A DNA stretch of 64,000 nt from Streptomyces sp. NBC_00083. GTDB taxonomy: Bacteria > Actinomycetota > Actinomycetes > Streptomycetales > Streptomycetaceae. The notes under the pieces were generated by a model, which did not search any database, was not told the origin of the DNA, and was given only the letters and a program-made list of their open reading frames with translations. Location: positions 558,001 to 622,000 of the forward strand of contig NZ_JAPELY010000002.1 in NCBI RefSeq assembly GCF_026343295.1. The letters are read 5' to 3'. The translations under genes and the position numbers were made by a program. Below are positions 1-8,175 of the stretch, one piece after another (the stretch's first letter is position 1; every line of letters begins with the position of its first letter).

Positions 1-686
1 CGAGCGAGGTGCTGTCGACGGCGCGGCGCGAGGCGTTCGGCGAGCGCGGCAGGCAGCGGCTCGCGGCGGCGTTCGTCCGCCACGACATCGACCGCGGCGC
101 GTACGCCGAAGCCGTCGCGCGGCTCCGGGCGCTCCTGGACGGCGGCTCGGACGACGAGCGGCTGCGCCACCTCATGGTCGAGACGTACAGCCGGTGGATC
201 GGCGCGGGCGGGCAGTTGCCCGCGGTGCAGCGCATCGCCGAGGACCTGGCGCGGTGGAGCGACGAGGAGACGGTCGAGAGCCGCCGCGCCCTGGTGGTGG
301 CGGCGACCATGGCCGCGCACCGGGACCGCCCCGACGACCTCCGCCTGCTCGTGGACGAACTGCGCGCCCTGTGGACGGCGGATCCGGGCAACGTGGAAGC
401 GCGCTACCACCTGGTCACCGCGCTGTACGGGCAGGCCTGGCAGCTCCGCGAGCAGATCCGCTCGGCCGCCGGCGCGGGCCGCCGCACCCTGCGCGACCGG
501 CTCGACCTGGCCCGCACGGAGTGCGCCCACCACGCCACCGCCCTCCTCGGCACCGGAGAGACGCGGTTCGCCGGCTCCGAGGCCGGCTCCCAGGAACGCG
601 TCCCGGACACGGGCCCCCTGAAGGACGAGACCCGCCGGGCGAAACTGACGGAGATCCTGTCCGCGATCGGCCCGGCCGGAACCTGA
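1..686 (+). CDS. C-terminal part of a TPR-like protein, cut by the window edge
   Basis: The frame is open from the first bases to the TGA at 684-686, so the GTG at position 9 need not be the real start and the gene probably begins outside the window. The visible 225 residues or more are helical and rich in Ala, Arg and Leu. Repeated patterns such as AEAVARLRALL and VEARYHLVTALYGQAW resemble tetratricopeptide or BTAD-type helical hairpins. That would fit the C-terminal region of an AfsR/SARP-like or TPR scaffold protein. No catalytic motif is visible. It runs on the opposite strand to the next gene and looks like the left flank of the cluster. The family is uncertain. Confidence 0.5.
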   Translation, partial: SEVLSTARREAFGERGRQRLAAAFVRHDIDRGAYAEAVARLRALLDGGSDDERLRHLMVETYSRWIGAGGQLPAVQRIAEDLARWSDEETVESRRALVVAATMAAHRDRPDDLRLLVDELRALWTADPGNVEARYHLVTALYGQAWQLREQIRSAAGAGRRTLRDRLDLARTECAHHATALLGTGETRFAGSEAGSQERVPDTGPLKDETRRAKLTEILSAIGPAGT

Positions 687-729
687 CGGGGGCGCAGGGC
701 GGCGCGGCGCGCCCCGGACGCACCCGCAG

Positions 730-1089
730 CTACGCGCGCTTGCGTTTCGGCTTGGGGGCGGTGGCTGGTTCGGGAGTGTCCGCGGTGGGGCCCGCTGCCG
801 CGTCCTCCGCCACTGCTGCCAGGATGGTGGCGAGGTTCACGTGCAGGTCGAAGGGGGCGAGCTCGAAGTACTTGAGGGCCTTGCCGTCGTCCGAGAGTTC
901 CAGGCTGCCGAGGACCAGACCGGCTTTTTCCAGCCGCTCCAGGTGCATGTAGAGCAACGGGCGGGACATGCCGAGACGGCGGGCCAGTTCGCTGACGTAC
1001 ATCCGGCCCTCGGAGAGCTCGGCGATGACCCTCAGTCGCTGGGCATGGCCGACGGCGGCAAGTACAGCCAGAAGCTCCTCGCTCGTCAT
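730..1089 (-). CDS. ArsR-like winged-helix regulator (paralogue of the one at 14,094)
   Basis: This 119-residue protein is mostly a winged-helix DNA-binding domain. The recognition-helix region reads YVSELARRLGMSRPLLYMHL, followed by a wing and the segment KALKYFELAPFDLHVNLATI. It is nearly collinear with the regulator at 14,094-14,423 and differs mainly in a longer Pro/Lys-rich tail ending KPKRKRA. A full paralogue this close is unusual and suggests duplication inside the cluster. The gene stands alone and faces away from the cluster. A degenerate copy of the operator found at 14,048 lies about 28 bp upstream of the ATG (1,117-1,134), so autoregulation or cross-regulation by the paralogue is plausible. 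The ligand is unknown. Confidence 0.8.
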   Translation of the reverse strand: MTSEELLAVLAAVGHAQRLRVIAELSEGRMYVSELARRLGMSRPLLYMHLERLEKAGLVLGSLELSDDGKALKYFELAPFDLHVNLATILAAVAEDAAAGPTADTPEPATAPKPKRKRA

Positions 1090-1116
1090 GGCCCACCTCT
1101 AGCAATCCCGGAAACC

Positions 1117-1134
1117 TGTAGGCCGAGACTTTCC
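1117..1134. promoter_or_regulatory. Degenerate copy of the ArsR-type operator
   Basis: TGTAGGCCGAGACTTTCC matches the fully dyad-symmetric form of the operator at 14,048 (TGTAAGTC-GA-GACTTACA) at 14 of 18 positions, and keeps the CGAGACTT core exactly. It lies just upstream of the regulator starting at 1,089. The weak dyad makes this tentative. Confidence 0.4.
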
Positions 1135-1169
1135 CATGGAATGAACGGCTGTCAAACGTTCGTCCCGGC

Positions 1170-1865
1170 CTACAGGCAGGCGGAGGGGGTGACGAGGTCG
1201 GCCACCGCCGCCAGGAGGAAGTCCTCCGTCGCCAGCCAGCGACCGGGGAAGCGGGCCGATCCCGGGCGGCCGGGCAGCACCTCGGCGTCGAAGGCGCCCC
1301 GGTCGGGGCGGTGGCCGGGGGGTGCGGGGCGCAGGGTGACGCGGATGTCGTGCAGGCTGCGCGGACGCGCGGGGCCGGAGCGTACGCCCTCGGGGAACCA
1401 CGCCTTGAACGCCGCCTCCTTGGCGCAGAACAACAGCCGGTCCCAGTGGACGGACGGGGCCAGGAGGAGGAGCGCCGCCTGGCGCTCGCGCTCCTCGGGG
1501 AGCGCCACCGACGCCAGGACGCCCGCGCGCAGCGGGCGGTGCGGTTCGGCGTCGATGCCGAGCGCCCGGACGTCGGTGCGCCGGGCGGCGACGGCGGCGC
1601 GGTAGCCGCGGCAGTGGGTCATGCTTCCGACGGTCCCGGCCGGCCAGCGCGGGGCGCCCTCGGCGTCGGGCAGGAGCGGGGCAGGCGCCACGCCGAGCGC
1701 GCCCAGGGCGACGCGGGCGCAGTGCCGCACGGTGGTGAACTCCCGGCGCCGCCCGGCCCCCACCCCCTTCATCAGGGCCCGCTCGGCTGGGAAGAGACCC
1801 TCGTCCGGGGTGTCGCCGAAGTGCTCCGCGCAGGCGACCCCCTCCGGCAGTGCCGATGCGATCAA
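1170..1865 (-). CDS. Sfp/EntD-type 4'-phosphopantetheinyl transferase
   Basis: It transfers phosphopantetheine from CoA to the serine of carrier domains, and would serve the two ACPs and the NRPS T domains of this cluster. Family motifs are clear: RRREFTTVRHCARVALGALG, then MTHCRGYRAAV, the metal-binding LGIDAEP, and FCAKEAAFKAW. The reading frame is open further upstream, but homology starts at LPEGVACAEHFGD. The best start is the TTG at 1,863-1,865, which overlaps the stop codon of the ACP gene just upstream (1,862-1,864) and so implies translational coupling. That gives 231 residues, normal for actinobacterial PPTases. It is the last gene of the operon running from 5,536 to 1,170. Confidence 0.9.
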   Translation of the reverse strand: MIASALPEGVACAEHFGDTPDEGLFPAERALMKGVGAGRRREFTTVRHCARVALGALGVAPAPLLPDAEGAPRWPAGTVGSMTHCRGYRAAVAARRTDVRALGIDAEPHRPLRAGVLASVALPEERERQAALLLLAPSVHWDRLLFCAKEAAFKAWFPEGVRSGPARPRSLHDIRVTLRPAPPGHRPDRGAFDAEVLPGRPGSARFPGRWLATEDFLLAAVADLVTPSACL

Positions 1866-2206
1866 CTCGGCTGATCGGCCGGCGCGTCGGTCTCCTTGGA
1901 GACCTTCGGGCCGGGGTTCGCGCCGGGCCGGGTGCGGTTCAGGGCCGCGACCACGTCCTCGGCCACCTCGGCGACGCTCGGCCGGTCGAGCAGCACCGCG
2001 CGGTCGATCTCGACCCCGCACCGCCGGCCGAGCTCGCCCGACAGCCAGGTGCTGGTCATCGAGTCGATCCCGTACGCACTGAGCGGCACCTCCCGGTCGA
2101 TGAGGTGGCGCTCCAACTCCAGTAGTTCACTGAGGAGTTGGACGAGGTGGTCGCCCACCTGCCGTTCGGTGACCGCGACCTGCGCGGCGGGCGCGGAGCT
2201 CTCCAT
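1862..2206 (-). CDS. Acyl carrier protein, partner of the adjacent acyl-AMP ligase
   Basis: This 114-residue carrier protein has the phosphopantetheine attachment motif SAYGIDSMTS, with Ser49 as the attachment site. The context LERHLIDREVPLSAYGIDSM is typical of free-standing carriers that receive acyl chains from fatty-acyl-AMP ligases. Two ATG codons lie close together (2,212 and 2,206). The Shine-Dalgarno AAGGAG is 3 nt from the first and 9 nt from the second, so the second is preferred. It lies between the acyl-AMP ligase (56 nt upstream) and the PPTase (overlapping). It likely carries the activated acyl chain to the first condensation domain of the large NRPS. This partner role is inferred from position. 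Confidence 0.88.
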   Translation of the reverse strand: MESSAPAAQVAVTERQVGDHLVQLLSELLELERHLIDREVPLSAYGIDSMTSTWLSGELGRRCGVEIDRAVLLDRPSVAEVAEDVVAALNRTRPGANPGPKVSKETDAPADQPS

Positions 2207-2262
2207 GGCCATGCTCTCCTTCGCTTGGGCCGGACGCGGGGCACCCGGACCGGACGCCCGCT

Positions 2263-4059
2263 TCACCGGCTCGACCACTGGGCGAGCAGCGGCAGCCGCC
2301 CGGCCCGTACGTCCTTGGCGCAGTCGCGGCGCCGGGTCTTGCCGCTGGTGGTGCGGGGCACCTGGTTGCGGGCGACGGCGAAGACGCTCACCGGAGCCGG
2401 CAGCGCCCGCGCGACGGCGATGCCCGCCGCCCGTACGGCGTGGGCGAGCACCTCGGGGTCGCGCTCGGTCGTCTCGACGACCACCGCGACCCCCGGCGCC
2501 GCCTCGTCCAGCGGCCAGGCGGCGGCCCGCTGGTGCGCGAACGCGGCGTGCGCGGCGCCCGCGACCGCCTCGATGTCCTGCGGGAAGTAGTTCTCGCCGC
2601 CGACCACGAGGACGTCCTTGAGGCGTCCCGTGATGAACAGTTCGCCGCCCTCGACGCACCCGAGGTCGCCGGTGCGCACATAGGACGTCGCCCCCGGGGC
2701 CACGCCGTCCGGGCCGTCGGGTCCGGCGGGTCCGTCGAGGTTCTCGCCTTCGAGCCGCGCCGCGAACACCTGCGCCGACTCCGCCTCGCGGCCCCAGTAG
2801 CCGAGGCAGTTCCCGGGTGAGTCCACCCAGATCTCGCCGACCGACCCCTCGGGCAGCGGGCGCCGCGTCTCGGGGTCGACGACGCGGATCCGTACCCCGT
2901 CCAACACCGTTCCGCAGCCGACCAGTTCGACCGCCGAGCCGGGCGACGCCGCGGGCAGCGCCGCGCCGCGCGCCAGCGCGTCCCGGTCGTAGCGGCGCAC
3001 GGGCGCCTCGTACAGGGGGCGGCCCAGGGTGACGCTCAGCGTGCACTCGGCGAGGCCGTACCCCGGCGAGAACACCTCCGTACGGAAGAACGAGGGCCGG
3101 AAGGCGTCCGCGAACCGGCGCAGGGTCTCGGCGCGCACCGGCTCCGCCCCGTTGGCCGCCACCCGCCAGGTGGACAGGTCGAGCCGGTCGCGCTCCCGCG
3201 CGGGGACGCGCCGTACGCACAGCTCGTACGCGAAGTCCGGCGCGGCCGCGAAGACGTCCTCCTCGGCCTCGATCGCGCGCAGCCACACCAGCGGGTCGCG
3301 TACGAACGTGGCGGGCTCCATCGTGACGGCCGCGGCGCCCGAGACCAGCGGCAGCGCGACGCCGGTGCAGAGTCCCATGTCGTGGAAGAAGGGGAGCCAA
3401 CTCACCACGGTGGTACCGGAGTCGACGTCACAGCGGTCGCGCAGCGCGATCTGGTTGGCGACCAGGTTGCCGTGGCCGACGATCACGCCGCGGGGGTCGC
3501 TGGTCGACCCCGAGGTGTACTGGAGCAGGGCGACGGCCGCGGCGTCGAGGGCCGCGGGCGCGGCGGGCAGGAAGCTGTCCGCATGGGCCGGCGACCGTGC
3601 CACGGCGACGCGGGCGAAGCCGTCCGTGTCCGGCCCGTCCGCACCCGCCTCGTCGCCCGGGGACACCAGGACCGCGACCGCGCCGCAGTCCCCGCGGATC
3701 ACCGCGAGCCGGTCGGCGCGCTCGCTCGTCCGGGCGCGGGCGCCGGTCCGCAGCGGCGGTACGGGCACGGCGATGAGCCCCGCGTACAGGCAGGCCAGGA
3801 ACCCGACGGGGAAGTCGGCGCCGGGCAGCGCCGGGACGACGACCCGGTCGCCGGGCGACGTCACGGTCCGCAGGGCCGCGGCGGTGGCACGGACCCGGCC
3901 GAGCAGCTCCGCCGCCGTGACCCGGTCGACGCGCTCGCCGGCGGCGCCGAGGGCGGTGAAGACGGGACGGTCGGCGTCGGGCCCCGCGGCGCGGAGCAGG
4001 AGCGCCTCCACGACGGTCGCGGGGCGGGGCGTTCGTGCGGTGGGGACCGGCTGGTTCAC
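2263..4059 (-). CDS. Fatty-acyl-AMP ligase (FAAL-like acyl-adenylating enzyme)
   Basis: This ANL-superfamily enzyme of 598 residues would activate a free acyl chain as the acyl-adenylate and load it onto an ACP. Motifs in order: the N-terminal FAAL-type stretch DFPVGFLACLYAGLIAVPVP, the P-loop LLQYTSGSTSDPRGVIVGH, the acyl-pocket/adenine region FSPGYGLAECTLSVT, YVRTGDLG, and a C-terminal PRTTSGKTRR with the distal lysine. Loading onto the ACP rather than CoA is inferred from the FAAL-like sequence and the adjacent ACP. The start is GTG at 4,057-4,059, preceded by GAGGAG at about 7 nt, and it overlaps the stop of the upstream gene (GTGA). This is the probable entry point for the lipid tail of the peptide. 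Confidence 0.87.
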   Translation of the reverse strand: MNQPVPTARTPRPATVVEALLLRAAGPDADRPVFTALGAAGERVDRVTAAELLGRVRATAAALRTVTSPGDRVVVPALPGADFPVGFLACLYAGLIAVPVPPLRTGARARTSERADRLAVIRGDCGAVAVLVSPGDEAGADGPDTDGFARVAVARSPAHADSFLPAAPAALDAAAVALLQYTSGSTSDPRGVIVGHGNLVANQIALRDRCDVDSGTTVVSWLPFFHDMGLCTGVALPLVSGAAAVTMEPATFVRDPLVWLRAIEAEEDVFAAAPDFAYELCVRRVPARERDRLDLSTWRVAANGAEPVRAETLRRFADAFRPSFFRTEVFSPGYGLAECTLSVTLGRPLYEAPVRRYDRDALARGAALPAASPGSAVELVGCGTVLDGVRIRVVDPETRRPLPEGSVGEIWVDSPGNCLGYWGREAESAQVFAARLEGENLDGPAGPDGPDGVAPGATSYVRTGDLGCVEGGELFITGRLKDVLVVGGENYFPQDIEAVAGAAHAAFAHQRAAAWPLDEAAPGVAVVVETTERDPEVLAHAVRAAGIAVARALPAPVSVFAVARNQVPRTTSGKTRRRDCAKDVRAGRLPLLAQWSSR

Positions 4060-4628
4060 GGTCGGCTCCTCTCGGTCGACGCGGTGCGTTCGACGGTGCG
4101 GCCGGGCAGGGCGCCGTCGTCGAGCCACTCCTGGAACGCGGGCAGGTCCGGCAGGATCACCGTCGAGCAGGCCAGCACGGCGAGGTTCTGGCACATGGCG
4201 GTGATGGCCACGACGGTGCGGCCCGCGCGGTACGCGGAGAGCATCTCCGCGGCCGTCCCCATGCTGGGTTCGTGCCCCGGCAGCCAGGCCACACAGATGT
4301 CGCTGCGCGCGGCGAGCCGTGTCAGGTGGTGGAACATCTCGGTCAGGGCGACGAGTTCGGGTGCCAGGGCGTCGCGGTGGACGGCCGGCAGCGCGCCGAG
4401 CGCGGCGTGTGCGGCCCGCACATCGGCCGTGCACTCGGCCTCCCACCGGGCCATCAGGGCCCCCGGGTCGTGGATGACGGCGTCGGGGCGCCGGGTGAGG
4501 ATCGTCGAGGTGAGCGCCGCGCGGTAGGACTGGTCGACGAGGTTGGAGCCGGTCCTCGCGCCCTGCATGGTGCCGGCCAGGAAGAACGAGGGCGCCCGCT
4601 CGGCGGTGCGCGGCGGCGCGGTGGTCAT
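4056..4628 (-). CDS. Nucleoside 2-deoxyribosyltransferase-like protein, role unknown
   Basis: The protein has 190 residues. The N-terminal FFLAGTMQGARTG and the later SDICVAWLPGHEPSMGTAAEMLSAYRAG match the two signature regions of the nucleoside 2-deoxyribosyltransferase fold: the FLAG-type first strand and the GT-x-x-E loop carrying the catalytic glutamate. Members of this fold cleave N-glycosidic bonds of nucleosides or nucleotides. No nucleoside chemistry is otherwise evident in the cluster, so the substrate is unknown. The ATG at 4,626-4,628 overlaps the previous stop, and the stop overlaps the ligase start, so three consecutive genes are translationally coupled. That tight coupling argues for a real pathway role, perhaps using an adenylate or nucleotide-linked intermediate. 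Confidence 0.6.
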   Translation of the reverse strand: MTTAPPRTAERAPSFFLAGTMQGARTGSNLVDQSYRAALTSTILTRRPDAVIHDPGALMARWEAECTADVRAAHAALGALPAVHRDALAPELVALTEMFHHLTRLAARSDICVAWLPGHEPSMGTAAEMLSAYRAGRTVVAITAMCQNLAVLACSTVILPDLPAFQEWLDDGALPGRTVERTASTERSRP

Positions 4629-5536
4629 CACTCGTCCTCCAGGCTGTAATCGGCGAGTTCGAGCCCGGCCGGTGCGGCCGCCCGGTGCAGGGCCGCCGCC
4701 TCCAGGAGGAAGGCGTACACATCGGCGCGGCCCACGGCGACGGCGTCCGCGACGAGTTCGCTGTCGCGGTCGAACGCGGCGGTCCCGTACCGTGCGACCG
4801 CGCCCTGGTTGTTCTTGCTGATCAGGCGGGGCAGCAGCGAGCTCGTGGGCGCGCCGGGCCACGGCCCCGCGAGCGGCAGGACGAGTTCGGCGAGCCGGCG
4901 CTCCCCGGGGTGCAGCACCCGCACCGACACGCTGTGCTGCTCCGGGTGGAGCAGCTGCGGCCGTACCCAGTCGGGGTCCGGCGGCACGGCGCCGAGCACC
5001 CGGTCGGCCGCGAGGAGGAAGGAGCGCGAGATGACGTTGTGGCCACGGCGCGGGCTGAACCGTACGTAGGTGAGGCGCACCGAGTCGTCGTCGAGCCGCC
5101 ACTGCACCCGTACGCCGCTCGGTGCGGGCGAGCCGTCCGCGCGTACCCGGTGGGGATAGGCCTCGGCCGCGAGGTGGACCACGCCGTCCACGGCCCCGGC
5201 CCGCGTCAGCCGGAGCGGACGGCAGTGCAGCAGATAGGGGTCGAGCACGGTGATGCCGTGGGCGTCGCGGTGGACGGCCCCCACGTGGCGGCCGTCGATG
5301 CGGTACTCGACATCGCGGCCCGCCATCTCGGTCACCAGGCCGCCCGCCTCGAAGGACTGCCAGGCGCAGGACCCGCCGAACGGTCGCGGCACGCGACCCG
5401 TGCCGAAGTACTCGTGCAGCTGGGAGCCGCTGTTGTACGGGAACGACAGGAGGACCTCGTCCAGGACGAGGTCCTCGACCGCGCGGAGCGACCGTTCGAC
5501 CGCCTCCGCCGATCCCGTGGCGCTGATCACGCTCAT
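4628..5536 (-). CDS. Putative Cys-His-Asp acyltransferase (NAT/transglutaminase-like), uncharacterised
   Basis: I do not recognise this 302-residue protein with certainty. Its first third has the layout of arylamine N-acetyltransferase or transglutaminase-like enzymes: RPFGGSCAWQSFE with Cys57, then VGAVHRDAHG with His89/His93, then TVLDPYLLHC with Asp99. This order and spacing suit a Cys-His-Asp triad. The rest is beta-rich with no further motif. The start at 5,536 has a good GGAGG 5 nt upstream. It is the first gene of the operon that continues to the PPTase, and a SARP-type box lies 82 bp upstream. A thiol acyltransferase could move an aminoacyl or acyl group between carriers, or close the peptide. 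This role is a guess from the triad and the context. Confidence 0.5.
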   Translation of the reverse strand: MSVISATGSAEAVERSLRAVEDLVLDEVLLSFPYNSGSQLHEYFGTGRVPRPFGGSCAWQSFEAGGLVTEMAGRDVEYRIDGRHVGAVHRDAHGITVLDPYLLHCRPLRLTRAGAVDGVVHLAAEAYPHRVRADGSPAPSGVRVQWRLDDDSVRLTYVRFSPRRGHNVISRSFLLAADRVLGAVPPDPDWVRPQLLHPEQHSVSVRVLHPGERRLAELVLPLAGPWPGAPTSSLLPRLISKNNQGAVARYGTAAFDRDSELVADAVAVGRADVYAFLLEAAALHRAAAPAGLELADYSLEDE

Positions 5537-5617
5537 CCCGGCCTCCGCATCGCTCACTGGTCGTGGCACCGGGCCTCCGGCATGGCGCAGGCCCGGTGAC
5601 GATGGTCGTCTCCGGGC

Positions 5618-5634
5618 CTGACAGGGAGCTGACG
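5618..5634 (-). promoter_or_regulatory. SARP-type direct repeat upstream of the 5,536-1,170 operon
   Basis: CTGACAGGGAGCTGACG holds two CTGAC hexamer cores 11 bp apart on the plus strand, which read as GTCAG repeats in the direction of the minus-strand operon. It is one of seven such boxes in the cluster. An 11-bp period places both half sites on the same face of the helix, as is known for SARP activators. The start codon is 82 bp away. Confidence 0.7.
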
Positions 5635-5727
5635 GGAGAGCTGGTCCCTGGGGAAGGAAGAAGAGGAACAAGCAGACGCCGGACCGTCGGGGGATTCCAG
5701 TCCGGCGTCCGTTCATGGGCCCGGCGG

Positions 5728-7962
5728 CTAGCGGTAGACCTGGGCCGCCGGGTGGGGGGCCGGGGCGCCGCCGACCGGTGCGGGTGCGGCGTGCTCCTGG
5801 GCCCGGCGCATCTTGCGGGACGGCCACCAGCTGGCGTTGCCGAGCAGCATCAGGGCGGCGGGCAGGATCATGACGCGGATGATGAAGGCGTCCAGGAGGA
5901 CCGCCACCGCGAGGCTGAAGCCGATCTGCTTCATCTCGGCGAGGTGCAGGAACATGAAGCTCGCGAACACCGTCACCATCACGACCGCCGCACTGGTGAC
6001 CACCTTGGCCGAGTGCGCGATCCCGTCGATGACCGCCTGCCGCGTCGGTACCCCGCGCAGCGCGGCCTCCTTGATCCGGCTGACCACGAAGACCTGGTAG
6101 TCCATCGACAGGCCGAACAGGATCACGAAGAGGAAGAGCGGGACGCGCGAGCCGATCGCATGGGTGGCGCTGTCCTCGAAGCCGAACACCGTGGAGGCGA
6201 GGCCCCATTGGAAGAAGACGACGACCAGGCCGAACGAGGCTCCGACGGAGAGCAGGTTGAGCAGGACACCGAGCGCGGCGATGGTCGCCGAGCCGAAGAC
6301 GAAGAGCGTCAGGATGAAGGTCAGCAGGAGCAGGAACCCGACGACGATGGGCAGCTTGTCGTTCTGGTGGGCGAGGTAGTCGGCGTCCTGGGCAACCGGC
6401 CCGCTGACCCCGAAGTCGGCGCCCTTCACCTTGCCGAGGGTTTCCGGCAGATACGTCTGGCGCAGTTCCGTCAGTGAGTCGTGCGCCTGGGAGGAGCTGA
6501 GGTTGTACGGGACGGAGAGCGTCATGACGCTGATCCGGCCGTCGGGCGTGGTCTCCAGCTTCGGCGGCTTCTTGGAGAACATCGGGTCGGCCTGTGCCTT
6601 GGCGGCCAGGTCCTTCAGGGCCGACTGCACCTCGGTCTTCTCACCGGGGTTGTTGTCGCGCACCATCACCCAGTGCTCGGCCAGCAGGTCGGGGAAGGCC
6701 TCGTTGAGCCGGTCGTAGGTCTTCAGCTCCGGGATGGCCCGGGACTGGGTGGCCAGGTTGAGGACCCGCAGGTGCATGCCGAACGCGGGGACCGCGAGGC
6801 CGACCATGACGAGCACCGAGATGAGCAGGGTGGCCGCCGGGCGGGTCCGTGCCGGCTTCAGGAGCGCGGACCACATCCGGCCCGTCTCCTCCGACTTGTG
6901 ACGCTTGACCCGCTTGCCGCGCTGCACGGCGCGGGCGCTCTTGCGGTCCAGGCGCCGGCCGATCAGGACGAGCAGGGCGGGCAGCGCGGTCATGGAGCTG
7001 AGGACCGCGACCAGGACCACCACGATGGTGGCGACGGCCAGCGAGGTGAAGACGATGTCGGTGGCGAGGAAGAGGGTGGCGGTGGACAGGGCCACGGCGA
7101 GTCCGGAGACCGCGATCGCCCGGCCGGAGGTCGCGGCCGCGATGCCCACCAGGGCTTCGGGGCTCAACCGGCCGTTGGCCAGCGCCCGTTCCTCCCGTTC
7201 GCGCTTGAGGTAGAAGAGCGTGTAGTCGACGCCGACCGCCATGCCGATCAGCAGGATGACGCTCTTGCCGACACCCGCGTCGGGCACCAGGTGGGAGATC
7301 AGCTGGGAGAGCCCCATCGCGGCGCCGATCGAGGAGACCGCGAGCAGCAGCGGCACCCCGACCATGATCAGCGAGCCGAACACGACCAGCAGGGTGATGA
7401 GAGTGATCGGGAAGGTGATCTTCTCCGAGGCGGAGAGGTCGTCGTCACGGGACTTGTCCAGGCCCATCTCGACCGAGGCGTCGCCGGACTCCTCGACCTT
7501 CACCTCCGGGTGCTTCTTCTGCACCTCGGCGGTCTGGTCGAGCAGCGGCTGGATGTGCTTCTGGGCCTCCAGTCGCAGGCCCTTCATGGTCACTTCGACC
7601 ATGAGCATCTTGCCGTTGGCCGAGCGGACCGGGGCGGCGACGGCGGCGACCTCGGGCAGCTGCTTCATCCGGGCGGCGACGTCCTCGGCGGCGCTCCGGG
7701 CGGCTGCTCCGGGGGCCGCGCCGGACGGGTCGGTGATCATGATCCGCTCGGCGGACTTGTGCTGGAGGTTGCCTTCGGTGGCGATCGACTCGGCGTGGCC
7801 GGCCTCACCCACCCAGTAGTCCTTGTCCCCGGCGTCGACCGTGCCGACGGCACCGCCGATGACGAGGCACAGGGCGACAAAGACGAACCAACCGATGATG
7901 GCCCGCGCCGGGTGCAGGGCACTCCAGCTCGCCACCCTCACGGTGATTGGCTGCTTCTTCAC
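5728..7962 (-). CDS. MMPL-family transporter, probable product exporter
   Basis: This 744-residue RND/MMPL membrane protein has one N-terminal membrane helix (PARAIIGWFVFVALCLVIGG), a large extracytoplasmic domain, a helix bundle containing VGVDYTLFYLKREREE, then a repeat of the same layout with GLSMDYQVFVVSRIKE. Those paired D-Y motifs carry the proton-relay aspartates of the family. Such transporters often accompany acyl-AMP ligase-primed lipopeptides. The frame opens at a TTG further upstream, but AAGGAG sits 9 nt before the GTG at 7,960-7,962, which is the better start. A clear inverted-repeat operator lies about 41 bp upstream, so the gene is probably repressed by the ArsR-like regulator(s) and transcribed alone. 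Confidence 0.9.
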   Translation of the reverse strand: MKKQPITVRVASWSALHPARAIIGWFVFVALCLVIGGAVGTVDAGDKDYWVGEAGHAESIATEGNLQHKSAERIMITDPSGAAPGAAARSAAEDVAARMKQLPEVAAVAAPVRSANGKMLMVEVTMKGLRLEAQKHIQPLLDQTAEVQKKHPEVKVEESGDASVEMGLDKSRDDDLSASEKITFPITLITLLVVFGSLIMVGVPLLLAVSSIGAAMGLSQLISHLVPDAGVGKSVILLIGMAVGVDYTLFYLKREREERALANGRLSPEALVGIAAATSGRAIAVSGLAVALSTATLFLATDIVFTSLAVATIVVVLVAVLSSMTALPALLVLIGRRLDRKSARAVQRGKRVKRHKSEETGRMWSALLKPARTRPAATLLISVLVMVGLAVPAFGMHLRVLNLATQSRAIPELKTYDRLNEAFPDLLAEHWVMVRDNNPGEKTEVQSALKDLAAKAQADPMFSKKPPKLETTPDGRISVMTLSVPYNLSSSQAHDSLTELRQTYLPETLGKVKGADFGVSGPVAQDADYLAHQNDKLPIVVGFLLLLTFILTLFVFGSATIAALGVLLNLLSVGASFGLVVVFFQWGLASTVFGFEDSATHAIGSRVPLFLFVILFGLSMDYQVFVVSRIKEAALRGVPTRQAVIDGIAHSAKVVTSAAVVMVTVFASFMFLHLAEMKQIGFSLAVAVLLDAFIIRVMILPAALMLLGNASWWPSRKMRRAQEHAAPAPVGGAPAPHPAAQVYR

Positions 7963-8002
7963 TGAACCCAGCTCCTTACGGCAGTCACTGCTACCCAACG
8001 GG

Positions 8003-8020
8003 TGTAAGTCGAGAATTACA
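8003..8020. promoter_or_regulatory. Inverted-repeat operator of the MMPL exporter gene
   Basis: TGTAAGTCGAGAATTACA has 8-bp arms with a single mismatch around a 2-bp centre. Apart from that mismatch and the order of the two central bases, it is the same sequence as the near-perfect operator upstream of the ArsR-like regulator at 14,094. It lies about 41 bp upstream of the exporter start. Repression by the ArsR-like protein(s) is inferred from the shared site. Confidence 0.75.
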
Positions 8021-8100
8021 TGTGGTGCTGTGGACCGTCAACCCTGAACGGCGGGGTGTCCGCGTCGGCGTTCCGCACGGCTGCCCGGCGGACGCCGAAC

Positions 8101-8135
8101 GGCCCCCGCCACCTGCGGGGCAGGTGGCGGGGGCC
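8101..8135 (-). terminator. Strong hairpin terminator after the Dap operon
   Basis: GGCCCCCGCCACCTGC, a GGG loop, then the exact reverse complement: a perfect 16-bp stem. It lies 41 bp past the stop codon of the SbnA-like gene (8,176) and upstream of the exporter operator, so it separates the two transcription units. There is no long U-tract, as is usual in Streptomyces. Confidence 0.8.
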
Positions 8136-8175
8136 GCCAAAAACCGGTCAGGACAACTGTTTTGACGGTTCGTCA

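Noticed and set aside
7963..7998. TTG start for the MMPL transporter at 7,998
   Set aside because: The Shine-Dalgarno AAGGAG lies inside that extension and is correctly placed for the GTG at 7,962.
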